14,120 nt of DNA from JARFUG01 sp050485365 (lineage in GTDB: Bacteria > Desulfobacterota > Desulfuromonadia > Desulfuromonadales > JACZKF01). Positions 5,288 to 13,281 of the stretch are shown in pieces. Made by a program: the position numbers and the translations under genes. The notes under the pieces were generated by a model. The model saw nothing but the letters and a program-made list of their open reading frames with translations. It ran no database searches and had not been told where the DNA came from. Position 1 is the stretch's first letter, and each line of letters opens with the position of its first letter. The stretch spans positions 1 to 14,120 of the forward strand of contig JBJHBH010000088.1 of assembly GCA_050485365.1 (NCBI GenBank), written 5' to 3'.

Positions 5288-5380
5288 TCATGCATTGTGC
5301 ACCACGGCGAAGAAGACCGAGGCGGCCAGAATGAGAAGCCCGGTGAACCATGCCAGCAGGGTCGCGATTTTCAGGCGCAT
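5288..5380 (-). CDS. 30-residue single-pass membrane protein
   Basis: The reading starts at an ATG (5380-5378) preceded at 8 nt by a strong AAAGGAG (5395-5389), and ends with TGA at 5290-5288. The product starts MRLKI and has one hydrophobic helix (about 7-27) rich in Leu, Ala and Phe, so it would be N-in by the positive-inside rule. Its ribosome site overlaps the TGA of the upstream flavocytochrome gene, with only 14 nt between the two genes, which is typical of translational coupling. I know no family for it. Likely roles, by analogy with other tiny operon proteins, are a small subunit or regulator of the flavocytochrome or of the MscS channel next to it. This is inference. A longer frame in the same phase extends into the upstream gene but is only its shadow. 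Confidence 0.68.
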   Translation of the reverse strand: MRLKIATLLAWFTGLLILAASVFFAVVHNA

Positions 5381-5388
5381 CGGTATGG

Positions 5389-5395
5389 CTCCTTT
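5389..5395 (-). promoter_or_regulatory. Ribosome binding site of the 30-residue protein, overlapping the upstream stop
   Basis: AAAGGAG shares its first base with the TGA (5397-5395) of the flavocytochrome gene. This arrangement supports real translation of the small frame and its coupling to the upstream gene. Confidence 0.75.
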
Positions 5396-6705
5396 CAGAC
5401 GAGATCGAAGAGCTCGGAGTGGATGTGGGACAGAGAGACCCCCGCCGCGGAGAGGGAGCGCTCGACGCTCTCGATCATCGGCACCGGCCCGCAGATGAAG
5501 CAGACCCGCTCGGTGCGCTCCTCGGGGAGGTAGCGCTCGAGGAGCTCGGGGGTGAGCATCCCCGTCTCCCCTTTCCACCCCTCGTGCGGCTCGCCCAGAA
5601 CGGGGACGAAGACGAGGTTGAGCTTTTGGGTCAGCTCCTCGAGCTCTTCGCGGAAGGTGAAGCGATCCCAGGAGCTGTAGCCGAAGATGAGGTGCAGGGG
5701 GCGCGTATCTCCCCGGTCGGCGAGGGTGCGCAGCATGCTCATGACGGGGGCGATGCCGATCCCCCCGGCGACGAAGAAATACCCTTTCGCCTTCGGATGC
5801 CGGTCGATGCTGAAGGCGCCGTAGGGGGCGTCGAGGTAGGCGAGCTCGCCGGGGCGCACCTCGGGGATGCGGTTGGTGAAGTCGCCCAGAGTCTTGATGG
5901 TGAAGGAGAGGTCTTTACGCTCGGCGCTCGACGAGAAGGAGAAGGGGTGCTCCTTCAGGGCGTAGGGGGAGCTCCAGAGGGTGAGCCAGGCGAACTGCCC
6001 CGCCTCGAATTTGAACCCGTCGTGCCCCTCGGGGCTCAACACGACGGTCCAGGCGTCGCCGCGCTCTTCGATGAGCTCTTTGACCCTGTAGGGGTGGCGA
6101 AGCTGGCGCGCGGGGCTGTACAGGCGCACGTAGGCGAAGGCGGCGATGCAGCTTGCGCCGATGAGCCCCCACAGGACGCCCTTCCAGCCGACATCGACGT
6201 AGTGGCCGACGCCCACGATGTGCGCCGCGCCGAGCACCACGGCGATCACCGCCAGCAGTACGTGGCCGAGGCGCCAGTTGTCGTACTCGATGCCGAGCTG
6301 CTTGCGCCGCAGCGAGGTGACCATCAGGGCGATCATCGCCAGAAACGAGCCGATGCCGGCGGCCAGATGCCATGGGGTGTAGGGGGGCCACAGCATGAGC
6401 AGCATGTCCGGCGCCGCCGTGAAGAGCAGCACCGGATGGGCGATGACGAACAGCAGGGCCACCACCGAGCTTTGGCGGTGGAAATAGTAGATGATGTCGA
6501 TGCCGAAGGGGGCGGTGGCGCTTCGAAAACGCGCCGTGAGCAAAAACATCACCGCCATCATCGTCAGCGAGGCGAAGCCCAGCGCGAGGCTGAAATCCCA
6601 CAAAAAGCCCTCACCCGCCGGCGTCGGCCCGACGAAGAGGGCGAACAGAGGCGTCAGCACAAGGGTCAGGTAGACCGCAATCCAGAAAAAACCTTGTAGA
6701 TACAT
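5395..6705 (-). CDS. Ferric reductase/NADPH-oxidase-like flavocytochrome
   Basis: The protein has 436 residues. The N-terminal half has about six membrane helices with two His pairs, H76/H90 and H148/H162, each spaced by 13 residues. This is the signature for two stacked b-type haems in the ferric reductase/NOX fold. The C-terminal half is a ferredoxin-NADP reductase-type module: HPFSFSSS (253-260) binds FAD, GGIGIAP (314-320) lies in the nucleotide site, and CGPVPM (405-410) is the usual C-terminal NAD(P) motif. It should carry electrons from cytosolic NAD(P)H through FAD and two haems across the membrane to an acceptor such as ferric iron, oxygen or a quinone; the acceptor cannot be told from sequence. 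It follows mgtE by 27 nt and precedes the 30-residue membrane protein by 14 nt. The ATG at 6705 has only a weak CGGGG site. Confidence 0.9.
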   Translation of the reverse strand: MYLQGFFWIAVYLTLVLTPLFALFVGPTPAGEGFLWDFSLALGFASLTMMAVMFLLTARFRSATAPFGIDIIYYFHRQSSVVALLFVIAHPVLLFTAAPDMLLMLWPPYTPWHLAAGIGSFLAMIALMVTSLRRKQLGIEYDNWRLGHVLLAVIAVVLGAAHIVGVGHYVDVGWKGVLWGLIGASCIAAFAYVRLYSPARQLRHPYRVKELIEERGDAWTVVLSPEGHDGFKFEAGQFAWLTLWSSPYALKEHPFSFSSSAERKDLSFTIKTLGDFTNRIPEVRPGELAYLDAPYGAFSIDRHPKAKGYFFVAGGIGIAPVMSMLRTLADRGDTRPLHLIFGYSSWDRFTFREELEELTQKLNLVFVPVLGEPHEGWKGETGMLTPELLERYLPEERTERVCFICGPVPMIESVERSLSAAGVSLSHIHSELFDLV

Positions 6706-6732
6706 GAAAAACCCCGTGATGTCAGACCAAGA

Positions 6733-8055
6733 CTAGAGCCCCATCACCGCCTGGGCGATGAGGAAGTAGACGATGAGGCCGGTGGCGTCGACGATGGTGG
6801 TGACGAAGGGAGCGCTGACGACGGCCGGATCGACGCCGAAGCGCCGGGCGAGCAGGGGCATGAGGGAGCCGACGAGGGAGGCGAGAGTGCAGATCGCCAC
6901 CAGCGAGAGGCTGACGACCGTCGCCAGATCCTGCCCGAAGATGAGCCACACCGGCCCGTAGCCCAGCACGGCGAGGCAGAGCCCGAGGAGAAAACCGACG
7001 CGGCTCTCCCGGGCGATGACCCGCAACAGATCCCCCGGGCGCACGTCGTCGAGCGCCATGCTGCGCACGATGGTGGTGGCCGACTGGGCGCCGGCGTTGC
7101 CGCCGGTGCCGATCAGAAGGGGGATAAACAGGGCGAGCCCCACGGCGGCCTCCAGCGTTGCCTCGAAGGTGCTCAAAACCTGCACGGTGAGGGTGGCGGC
7201 GACGACCAGCAGCAGCAGCCACACCATGCGACTTCGGGCGATGTAGAAGATGGAGGCGGAGAAGTAGGGGCGCCCCAGGGGCTCGGCGGCACCGGTGCGG
7301 GCGAGGTCTTCGCCCTCCTCGGCGCCCAGAACGTCCATAGCGTCGTCGACGGTGACGAGCCCCACCACGCGCCCCTCGAAGTCGATGACCGGCACCGCCA
7401 GGACGTCGGCGGCCTGGATGAGGCGGGCGACCTTCTCCTGGTCCTCGTCGACCCGCACCGCGCGGGTGTCCTCCTTCATGATCTCGCTTATGGCCGCCTG
7501 CGGCTCGGCCAGCATCAGATCCTTGAGCTCGACGGTGCCGACGAGCCGCAGCTCTTCGTCGGTGACCGGCAGCAGATAGATCGTCTCGGCGGCGGCGGCC
7601 CGTCGCCGCACGCGCTCCATCGCATCTTCGACGCTCTGGGTCTGCAGGATGCGCACGAACTTGGGGGTCATGATGCGGCCGGCCGACTCCTCCTCGTACC
7701 CCAGCAGCCGGGACGTCATCGAGCGCTCGCGGGGGCTGAGCTGCCCCAGCAGCCGCCGCACGACCATGGCGGGCATCTCGTCGAAGAGGCGCGCGCGGTC
7801 GTCGGGGTCCATCTCCTGCACCAGGCGCAGCACCTGCTCGTCCCTCAACCCGCCGAGAAGCTCCTCCTGGTGGGCGGCGTCAAGGAGTTGAAAGACCTCC
7901 AGCGCCTTGCCTTTGGGCAGAAGGCGAAAAAGCTTGGCGCGCTCGGCCGCCTGCAGACGCCCCAGCCGCTCGGCCACACCGAGGACGTCAAGCTCGCTCA
8001 GCTCTTCGCGCAGGGCGCGCAGATCTTCCACTGGGGGACGAAGGGGTTCGGTCAT
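6733..8055 (-). CDS. mgtE: Magnesium transporter MgtE
   Basis: The protein has 440 residues, a typical MgtE length. Domains in order are a superhelical N domain (about 10-125), two CBS domains (about 126-250; SAGRIMTPKFVRI opens the first), a plug helix, and five membrane helices (about 275-438). Diagnostic pore sequences are IPLLIGTGGNAGAQ (311-324) and SAPFVTTIVDATGLIVYF (414-431), whose Asp423 corresponds to the Mg-binding pore aspartate. The channel lets Mg2+ in down its gradient and closes when cytosolic Mg2+ fills sites between the N and CBS domains. I start at the ATG of MTEPLRPP. A TTG four codons upstream is in frame but no better supported. The 168-nt gap to the preceding antiporter gene holds a TATGAT with no good -35. 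It is too short for a typical M-box leader and I see none. Confidence 0.95.
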   Translation of the reverse strand: MTEPLRPPVEDLRALREELSELDVLGVAERLGRLQAAERAKLFRLLPKGKALEVFQLLDAAHQEELLGGLRDEQVLRLVQEMDPDDRARLFDEMPAMVVRRLLGQLSPRERSMTSRLLGYEEESAGRIMTPKFVRILQTQSVEDAMERVRRRAAAAETIYLLPVTDEELRLVGTVELKDLMLAEPQAAISEIMKEDTRAVRVDEDQEKVARLIQAADVLAVPVIDFEGRVVGLVTVDDAMDVLGAEEGEDLARTGAAEPLGRPYFSASIFYIARSRMVWLLLLVVAATLTVQVLSTFEATLEAAVGLALFIPLLIGTGGNAGAQSATTIVRSMALDDVRPGDLLRVIARESRVGFLLGLCLAVLGYGPVWLIFGQDLATVVSLSLVAICTLASLVGSLMPLLARRFGVDPAVVSAPFVTTIVDATGLIVYFLIAQAVMGL

Positions 8056-8223
8056 ATCCAAATCCAAAAAGCCGCTGTACCGGCAAGGGGCTCGTCAAGG
8101 TCGCAATGTCTCGGCCGTCGGCCCCATCCTTAGCATTGTCGCAGATTAATTTAAACAGAAATCCGAACGGCCGACCACTTAATCATACCCGATTCCCGCG
8201 AAATCACTTCATTCTCAGCCGCA

Positions 8224-9948
8224 TCAGAGGTGCACCAGGAGGAGAAAAAGGGTCAGCACGATCAGGAAGAAAAAGAGGCCGACGACGACCCATCCGGTGA
8301 GGACCTTCTCCAGACGCTCGAGCACTGATGGCATCTGCGGAGCCTGGGGCTCGTCGGCGTCTTGCGGCGCGGCCGTCGAGGGAGATCCCCGTCGCCGAAC
8401 AGCCGAGGCGCGGCGCGCCCCTGCCTCCACCAGCACCAGCAGGTCGCCGGGGGGGATGCGCACGCCGGTCGCCGCCCGCACCCCTCCGCGCCAGATGATG
8501 ACGATCAGCACCGCGCCGAGAAAGACGGGCCACAGCGCCCCGGCGATATGGATGAGCTCCAGCGCCTCGCGGCGAAAACCGGGGGAGATCGGCATGAACC
8601 AGGGCAGAAGAGCCGAGGCCGCGACGAGCGCTCCCCACGCCCCGAGCATGGAGCGCTTCGGAGGGTGCCCCTGATCGCGCTGCCGCCACAGTAAAAAGAA
8701 GTAGCGCCCCATCAGGGCGGTGGTGCCGACGGCGGCCAGCGACAGCAGCGGCTCGACCCACTGGGGCCACGGCAGAGGGACGAAGGGGAGATAGGGCTTG
8801 AGGGCCGACTTGGCCAGGATGCCGCTGGTGAACGGCGCGCCGCCCAGGGCGAGGGCGGGCCACAGAAGCCCCGCCCCCACCAAAATCCCCGGCCAGGTGC
8901 GTCCGGCAGCCGGCGCGACGCCCACCCCCAGAAAGAGCGCTCCCTTGGCGAGGCCGTGATGCAGGGCGTAGAGCGAGACGTAGACGAGCAGCTCGGGCCA
9001 GTACTGGGGCGCCGCGAGCCCGATGCCGAGGCCGAAGATGATGTACCCCATCTGGCTGATGCTCGAGTACGCCAGCACGGTCTTGGCGTCGCGCTGCGTG
9101 ACCCCGACCACGACCCCGTAGAAGATGCCGAAAAGCCCGAAGAAGATCAGGACCGCACCCCATCCACCCAGGGCTGCGTAGCCCAGCGGCAAAAAGCGCA
9201 TCAGGCCGAAGAGCCCGGTCTTGATCATCGCCCCGCTGAGCACCGCGCTGGCGGGCGTCGGCGCAACGGGGTGGGCCAGGGGGAGCCAAAGGTGCAGCGG
9301 AACGATCCCCGCCTTGATGCCGAAGCCGGCGATGAGCATCGCCATGACGATCCCTGCGGCCGGGGCGCCGGGGAAGCCGGCGGCGCCCTGCACGATGTCG
9401 AGAGTGGCGGCGGCCTGGGAAATAAGCAGCAGGCTCGAGAAGATCAGCACCTCGCCCACCAGCACCAGAATGATGTAGATGCGTCCGGCGCGAAGGGCGT
9501 CGCGGCTGCCGTTGTGGATGACCAGGACGTAGGAAGAGAAGCTCATCAGGGCGAAAAAGAGGTAGAACAGGGCCACGTCCTGCGCCACCAGGACGCCGAA
9601 GTTGCCGCTCATGGCGGCCAGAAAGAAGATGGCGAAGCGCCCCCTGCGGATGTCGCCCCTCATGTATCCCACCGCGTAAAGGGCGGCCATCAGGTAGAGC
9701 AGCGAGATGAACAGCAAAAATGTCTTGCCGACGGCGTCGAGAAAGAGACCCGAGCCCAGAAGGATCCAGGAGAGCTCGACGTGCGTCCCCGCCGGAAGGA
9801 GCACCGCCGCCGTCAGGGCGGGCACGGGGGCGAGGCAGGCCAGCCGTACCGCCGCCCCCCCTTTGAGCACGGCGGCCAAAAGGGTGGCCACCAGGGGAAA
9901 ACCCGGCGCCAGGATCAGCAGCATCTGCGAAAGACTGAAGGTGCTCAT
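8224..9948 (-). CDS. Mrp/Mnh-type antiporter D-like subunit 3 (NuoL/M/N family) lacking the TM5 glutamate
   Basis: The protein has 574 residues and many membrane helices of the proton_antipo_M fold. Conserved lysines K212 (GFGIKAGIVPLHLWLPLAH), K243 (SGAMIKTG) and K380 (SGILAKS) are present. The TM5 glutamate of this family is replaced by Ala133 (FYLFFALMSFSSY), whereas both upstream sisters keep it. A hydrophilic linker (about 494-548) leads to an extra C-terminal helix (about 552-574), a reduced version of the NuoL lateral-helix tail. The start at 9948 forms an ATGA overlap with the preceding gene. A longer in-frame start upstream only overlaps that gene. It is the last gene of the antiporter operon. 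The role is probably in cation/proton antiport, but the missing Glu makes its own proton path doubtful. Confidence 0.9.
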   Translation of the reverse strand: MSTFSLSQMLLILAPGFPLVATLLAAVLKGGAAVRLACLAPVPALTAAVLLPAGTHVELSWILLGSGLFLDAVGKTFLLFISLLYLMAALYAVGYMRGDIRRGRFAIFFLAAMSGNFGVLVAQDVALFYLFFALMSFSSYVLVIHNGSRDALRAGRIYIILVLVGEVLIFSSLLLISQAAATLDIVQGAAGFPGAPAAGIVMAMLIAGFGIKAGIVPLHLWLPLAHPVAPTPASAVLSGAMIKTGLFGLMRFLPLGYAALGGWGAVLIFFGLFGIFYGVVVGVTQRDAKTVLAYSSISQMGYIIFGLGIGLAAPQYWPELLVYVSLYALHHGLAKGALFLGVGVAPAAGRTWPGILVGAGLLWPALALGGAPFTSGILAKSALKPYLPFVPLPWPQWVEPLLSLAAVGTTALMGRYFFLLWRQRDQGHPPKRSMLGAWGALVAASALLPWFMPISPGFRREALELIHIAGALWPVFLGAVLIVIIWRGGVRAATGVRIPPGDLLVLVEAGARRASAVRRRGSPSTAAPQDADEPQAPQMPSVLERLEKVLTGWVVVGLFFFLIVLTLFLLLVHL

Positions 9949-11450
9949 AGGCGATGGTACTCCCGGTCGGTGATGAGCTTCACCCACTCAAGAGCGCTCA
10001 GCGGTGCGTTGGCGAAGACCCCCATGGCGATGACGAAAAAGGCGGTGATGAGCGGCGGCAGCAGCAATGTCCACGACGTCTCCAGCCCCCAGCGCCCCCT
10101 GCCGCGATCGTGGCGCCACTCCCCTTGCGCGGGGCGAAACCAGGCCCGGTGCAGAATCGGCAGAAAGTAGGCGGCGTTCAGGGCGGTGCTCACCACCAGC
10201 ACCGCCAGCACCCAGGGGTGCCCGGACAGGACGCCGCCGTACCCCAGGTGCCACTTGCTGATGAAGCCGACCAGGGGGGGTAGCCCGATCATCCCCAGGG
10301 CGCCGACGGTGAAGGCCCCCATCGTCCACGGCAGGCGCCGCCCCACCCCGTCGAGCTCGCTGATCTTGTGCACATGGAGGGTCTCGGCGATGTTGCCGGC
10401 GCAGAAAAAGAGTGTGATCTTCATCACCCCCTGATGCACCAGGTGAACCAGCCCCCCCATCGTCGCCATCGGGCCGAAGCTTGCCACGCCGATCACGATG
10501 TAGGAGACCTGACTGACCGTGGAGTAGGCGAGGCGGCGCTTCAGGTCGTTCTGGCTCAGCGCGCACAGCGATCCGTAGACGATGGTCACCGCGGCGAGGA
10601 TCGCCAGCGGAAGAAGCAGTCCGAGATCCTGGGCGTACTCGATGCCGTAGAGGTCGTAGACGACGCGCACGATGCCGAAGGCCCCCGCCTTGACGACCGC
10701 CACCGCGTGCAGCAGCGCGCTGACCGGCGCCGGGGCGACCATGGCGATGGGGAGCCAGCCGTGCAGCGGCACCAGCGCCGCCTTCACGCCGAGGCCGGCG
10801 ATGAGCAAAAAGAAGATGGTGCGCAGCGTCTCCACCTCGGGCGGCATCAGACGGGCGAGGAGCCCTCCGGTCTCGAAGTCGAGGGGGCCGACCACCGCCT
10901 GCAGCCAGACCGTCCCCGCCAGCAGCACCACCCCGCCTCCCAGCGTGTAGGCCAGATAGATCCTTCCGGCGCGCAGCGACCCTTCGGTGCCGCGATGCAC
11001 CACCAGCGGATAGGTCGCCAACGTCAGCAGCTCGTAAAAGATGATGAAGGTGACCATGTTGCCGGCGAAGGCGATGCCGACGGTGGCACTGACGCAGAGG
11101 CTGAAAAAGCCGAAGAAGCGGCTGCGGTTTGGCGAGCCTTCGAGGTAACCGATGGCGTAGAGGGTCGTCACGAACCACAGCCCGGTGGAGAGGGTCGCGA
11201 ACAGGAGGGACATGGCGTCGGCGTTGAGGACCAGCTCGAGGTTGCCCAAAAGCGTGAAGCGCGTCTCGTAGGCGTACCCCTGCTGGACCCGCCACAGCAG
11301 ATAGCTCACCAGCACGACCTTGATGGTCGCACCCGACATGTTGAGAACGGTGCGCAGGCGATGACGCTCTTCATCGATGCCGAAGATGAGGATCGCCGGC
11401 ACCAGCGAGGTCATCAGGATCAGAACGGGCAGTCCCCACCATCCGGTCAT
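9945..11450 (-). CDS. Mrp/Mnh-type antiporter D-like subunit 2 (NuoL/M/N family)
   Basis: The protein has 501 residues with about 14 membrane helices. All hallmark charges of the family are present: E140 in TM5 (FYELLTLATYPLVVH), K223 in TM7 (GLGVKAALVPLHGWLP), K254 (HAVAVVKAG) and K399 in the late helix (GFISKW). LKRRLAYSTVSQ (303-314) is the usual loop before TM9. It should form one proton or cation half-channel of an Mrp-like complex in the inner membrane. I chose the ATG at 11450, which overlaps the preceding TGA as ATGA. A much longer open frame upstream reads a shadow of the preceding gene. Its own TGA overlaps the next ATG in the same way, so the three D-like genes are translationally coupled. 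Confidence 0.93.
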   Translation of the reverse strand: MTGWWGLPVLILMTSLVPAILIFGIDEERHRLRTVLNMSGATIKVVLVSYLLWRVQQGYAYETRFTLLGNLELVLNADAMSLLFATLSTGLWFVTTLYAIGYLEGSPNRSRFFGFFSLCVSATVGIAFAGNMVTFIIFYELLTLATYPLVVHRGTEGSLRAGRIYLAYTLGGGVVLLAGTVWLQAVVGPLDFETGGLLARLMPPEVETLRTIFFLLIAGLGVKAALVPLHGWLPIAMVAPAPVSALLHAVAVVKAGAFGIVRVVYDLYGIEYAQDLGLLLPLAILAAVTIVYGSLCALSQNDLKRRLAYSTVSQVSYIVIGVASFGPMATMGGLVHLVHQGVMKITLFFCAGNIAETLHVHKISELDGVGRRLPWTMGAFTVGALGMIGLPPLVGFISKWHLGYGGVLSGHPWVLAVLVVSTALNAAYFLPILHRAWFRPAQGEWRHDRGRGRWGLETSWTLLLPPLITAFFVIAMGVFANAPLSALEWVKLITDREYHRL

Positions 11451-12910
11451 GGTCGAACCTGCCAGGCTGAAGGGTCGAAGGGAGCGCCGATGGCCGCCAG
11501 CTGAAAGGGGATCTCCGCGAAGAAGCCCAGGGCCAAGGCGGCCAGCGCCAGCGCCAGGGCGCTCCACTGCAGCGACGCCGCGGGGGGGTGCGCCGGGGGC
11601 GCCTGCCGCTGCGGCCGAAAGAGCGGCGCCAGAACCCGAAAGACGTAGGCGGCCGAGAGCAGGGTGCCGCCGAGGATGACCAGAACCCACCACCAGTGCC
11701 CCGCGGCGAAGGCGACGCTCAAAAGGACCCACTTGGCCATGAAGCTGCCGCTTGGAGGCAGCCCGATGAGGGCGACGCCCGACAGGCCGAGGGTGACCAG
11801 GGTGAGATTCATCGAGCCTCCCAGCGTGCCGAAGTCGGCGATGCGGTCATGCCCGACGCTGTGCAGGATGGTGCCGGCCGCCATGAAGATCGCCCCCTTG
11901 GCGCAGGCATGGGTCAGGGCGAAGAGAATCACGCCCGACCAGGCGCTGAAGCCACCGCTGTGCGCCAGCGGGAAGAGCAAAAAGAGATAGCCGATCTGGG
12001 CCACGGTGGAATAGGCGATGAGGAGCTTGAGCCGCTCTTGGCGAAGGGCCTGGACCGACCCCCAGACGATGGCACCCGCGCCGAGAACGCCCAGAAGCGC
12101 CGACGCCTCGGGGGCGGGGGTGAAGATCTCGATCCAGAAGCGCATCACCAGATAGAAGGAGGCCTTGACGACGAGCCCCGACAGAACGGCGCTCACCGGC
12201 GCCGGAGCGCTGGCGTGGGCGGAGGGGAGCCAGAAGTGCAGCGGGAAGAGGGCCGTCTTGAGAAAGAGGCCGGCGCAGATCACCGCCAGCGCCGCCATCG
12301 AGGGCACTCCGCCCGCCCCGGCGCCCTGCGCCAGGTGCTGCAGGTCGACCACCCCGAACTCTCCGTAGAGAAGGGCCACCCCGAACAGATAGGCGAGGGA
12401 GCCGAAGAGCGAGACCAGAAGGTAGCGCATGGCGGCGCGCAGCGCCGTGGCGCTCCCCTCCAGTGCGATGAGGGCGACCCCGGCCAGGGTGACGAGCTCC
12501 AGACAGATGTAGAGATTGAAGGCGTCGGAGGAGAGGAACAGGGCGTTGAGCGACCCCCACAGAAAGAACCACAGGGGCCAGAAGATCTGCCGCGTCACCC
12601 CGGAGCGCTCCTCGGCGCGCCCGCCGAAGTAGCCGAAGGCGTAGACCGTCGTCGCCGCGCCGACCACGGCGGTCATCGCCAGCATCAGGGCGCTCAGCCC
12701 GTCGATGTGCAGGTCGATTCCCAGAGGCGCCCCCCACCCCCCCAGGGGATGACGCCAAGGGCCCTGCGCGGCCAGGCGCTGCAGCAGCCCCAGGGCCATC
12801 AGGGGGACGGCGGCCGCCGTGGCGATGCCGGCGACCCGCACCAGGCGCGGCGCCACGAAGAGAAGGACCGAGACGGCCAGGGGCCAGACGATCAGAGCCG
12901 ATTCCCACAT
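11447..12910 (-). CDS. Mrp/Mnh-type antiporter D-like subunit 1 (MnhD/MrpD)
   Basis: The protein has 487 residues with about 14 membrane helices. Family hallmarks are E138 in TM5 (YICLELVTLAG), K218 and the PLHFWLPSAHASAPAPVSA signature (223-241), K249 (SGLVVKASF), LKLLIAYSTVAQIGYL (294-309) and K393 (SGSFMAKW). Position directly after mnhC matches the usual C-D order of Mrp operons, so this is the best candidate for the true MrpD, with the next two genes as extra paralogues. Mrp complexes exchange Na+ (or K+) for protons and support pH and salt homeostasis. The ATG at 12910 follows the mnhC TAG by 2 nt, with a purine-rich AGGGGAGGGGG ribosome site inside the end of mnhC. Confidence 0.94.
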   Translation of the reverse strand: MWESALIVWPLAVSVLLFVAPRLVRVAGIATAAAVPLMALGLLQRLAAQGPWRHPLGGWGAPLGIDLHIDGLSALMLAMTAVVGAATTVYAFGYFGGRAEERSGVTRQIFWPLWFFLWGSLNALFLSSDAFNLYICLELVTLAGVALIALEGSATALRAAMRYLLVSLFGSLAYLFGVALLYGEFGVVDLQHLAQGAGAGGVPSMAALAVICAGLFLKTALFPLHFWLPSAHASAPAPVSAVLSGLVVKASFYLVMRFWIEIFTPAPEASALLGVLGAGAIVWGSVQALRQERLKLLIAYSTVAQIGYLFLLFPLAHSGGFSAWSGVILFALTHACAKGAIFMAAGTILHSVGHDRIADFGTLGGSMNLTLVTLGLSGVALIGLPPSGSFMAKWVLLSVAFAAGHWWWVLVILGGTLLSAAYVFRVLAPLFRPQRQAPPAHPPAASLQWSALALALAALALGFFAEIPFQLAAIGAPFDPSAWQVRP

Positions 12911-12912
12911 CC

Positions 12913-13281
12913 CTAGGCCCCCTCCCCTTCTTCCTCGTCCGGGGCCTTTTTGCCCCTCACCTCGCTCTTCTCACTCTGCACCGGTTCCTCGCTGAAGGAG
13001 CTGCAGCCGGTGACCGCGCGAAACCGCACCGCGAGGACGAGGGCGAGGGCGGTGGCGCTCACCGCGACGACGATGCCGGTCAGAACCATCGCCTGGGGGA
13101 CCGGGTCGGGCAGATCGCCCGGCGTCCCGTAGGCGATGGAGATGAAGACGAGAAAGAGGCCGCTCCCCCCCACGTTGGCGGCGAGGACCTTGCGCAGAAG
13201 GTGGCGCCGGGTGAACAGGGCGTAGAGGCCGACAGTGAAAATGGCGCACCCCGTCAGGGCGTAGAGGAGCACGACGTTCAT
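12913..13281 (-). CDS. mnhC: Antiporter subunit C (MnhC/MrpC, NuoK-like)
   Basis: The protein has 122 residues with three membrane helices (about 4-23, 30-52 and 66-92), the NuoK fold. The stretch DPVPQAMVLTGIVVAVSATALALVLAV is the MnhC/MrpC signature. NuoK and MrpC bridge the B and D modules in the membrane. The last 25-30 residues are a charged, acidic-basic tail that may be variable. The ATG at 13281 overlaps the TGA of the preceding fusion gene (ATGA) and has a GGGGGAG ribosome site. A longer open frame upstream is an out-of-frame shadow of the neighbouring gene. Confidence 0.93.
   Translation of the reverse strand: MNVVLLYALTGCAIFTVGLYALFTRRHLLRKVLAANVGGSGLFLVFISIAYGTPGDLPDPVPQAMVLTGIVVAVSATALALVLAVRFRAVTGCSSFSEEPVQSEKSEVRGKKAPDEEEGEGA

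Noticed and set aside
4453..5334. Long plus-strand frame of 293 codons opposite mscS
   Set aside because: Asp/Val/Ala/Glu-rich translation typical of the antisense of a GC-rich gene; the minus-strand MscS is unambiguous.
8056..8223. Possible M-box or other magnesium riboswitch upstream of mgtE
   Set aside because: The gap is too short for a typical M-box and I see no fitting stems; only a TATGAT without a good -35 is present.
11588..12916. Very long plus-strand frames opposite the antiporter genes (also 5350-6699, 8956-10170 and 10368-11504)
   Set aside because: Shadows of GC-rich membrane-protein genes: highly polar, Glu/Arg/Gln/His-rich translations with no domains.
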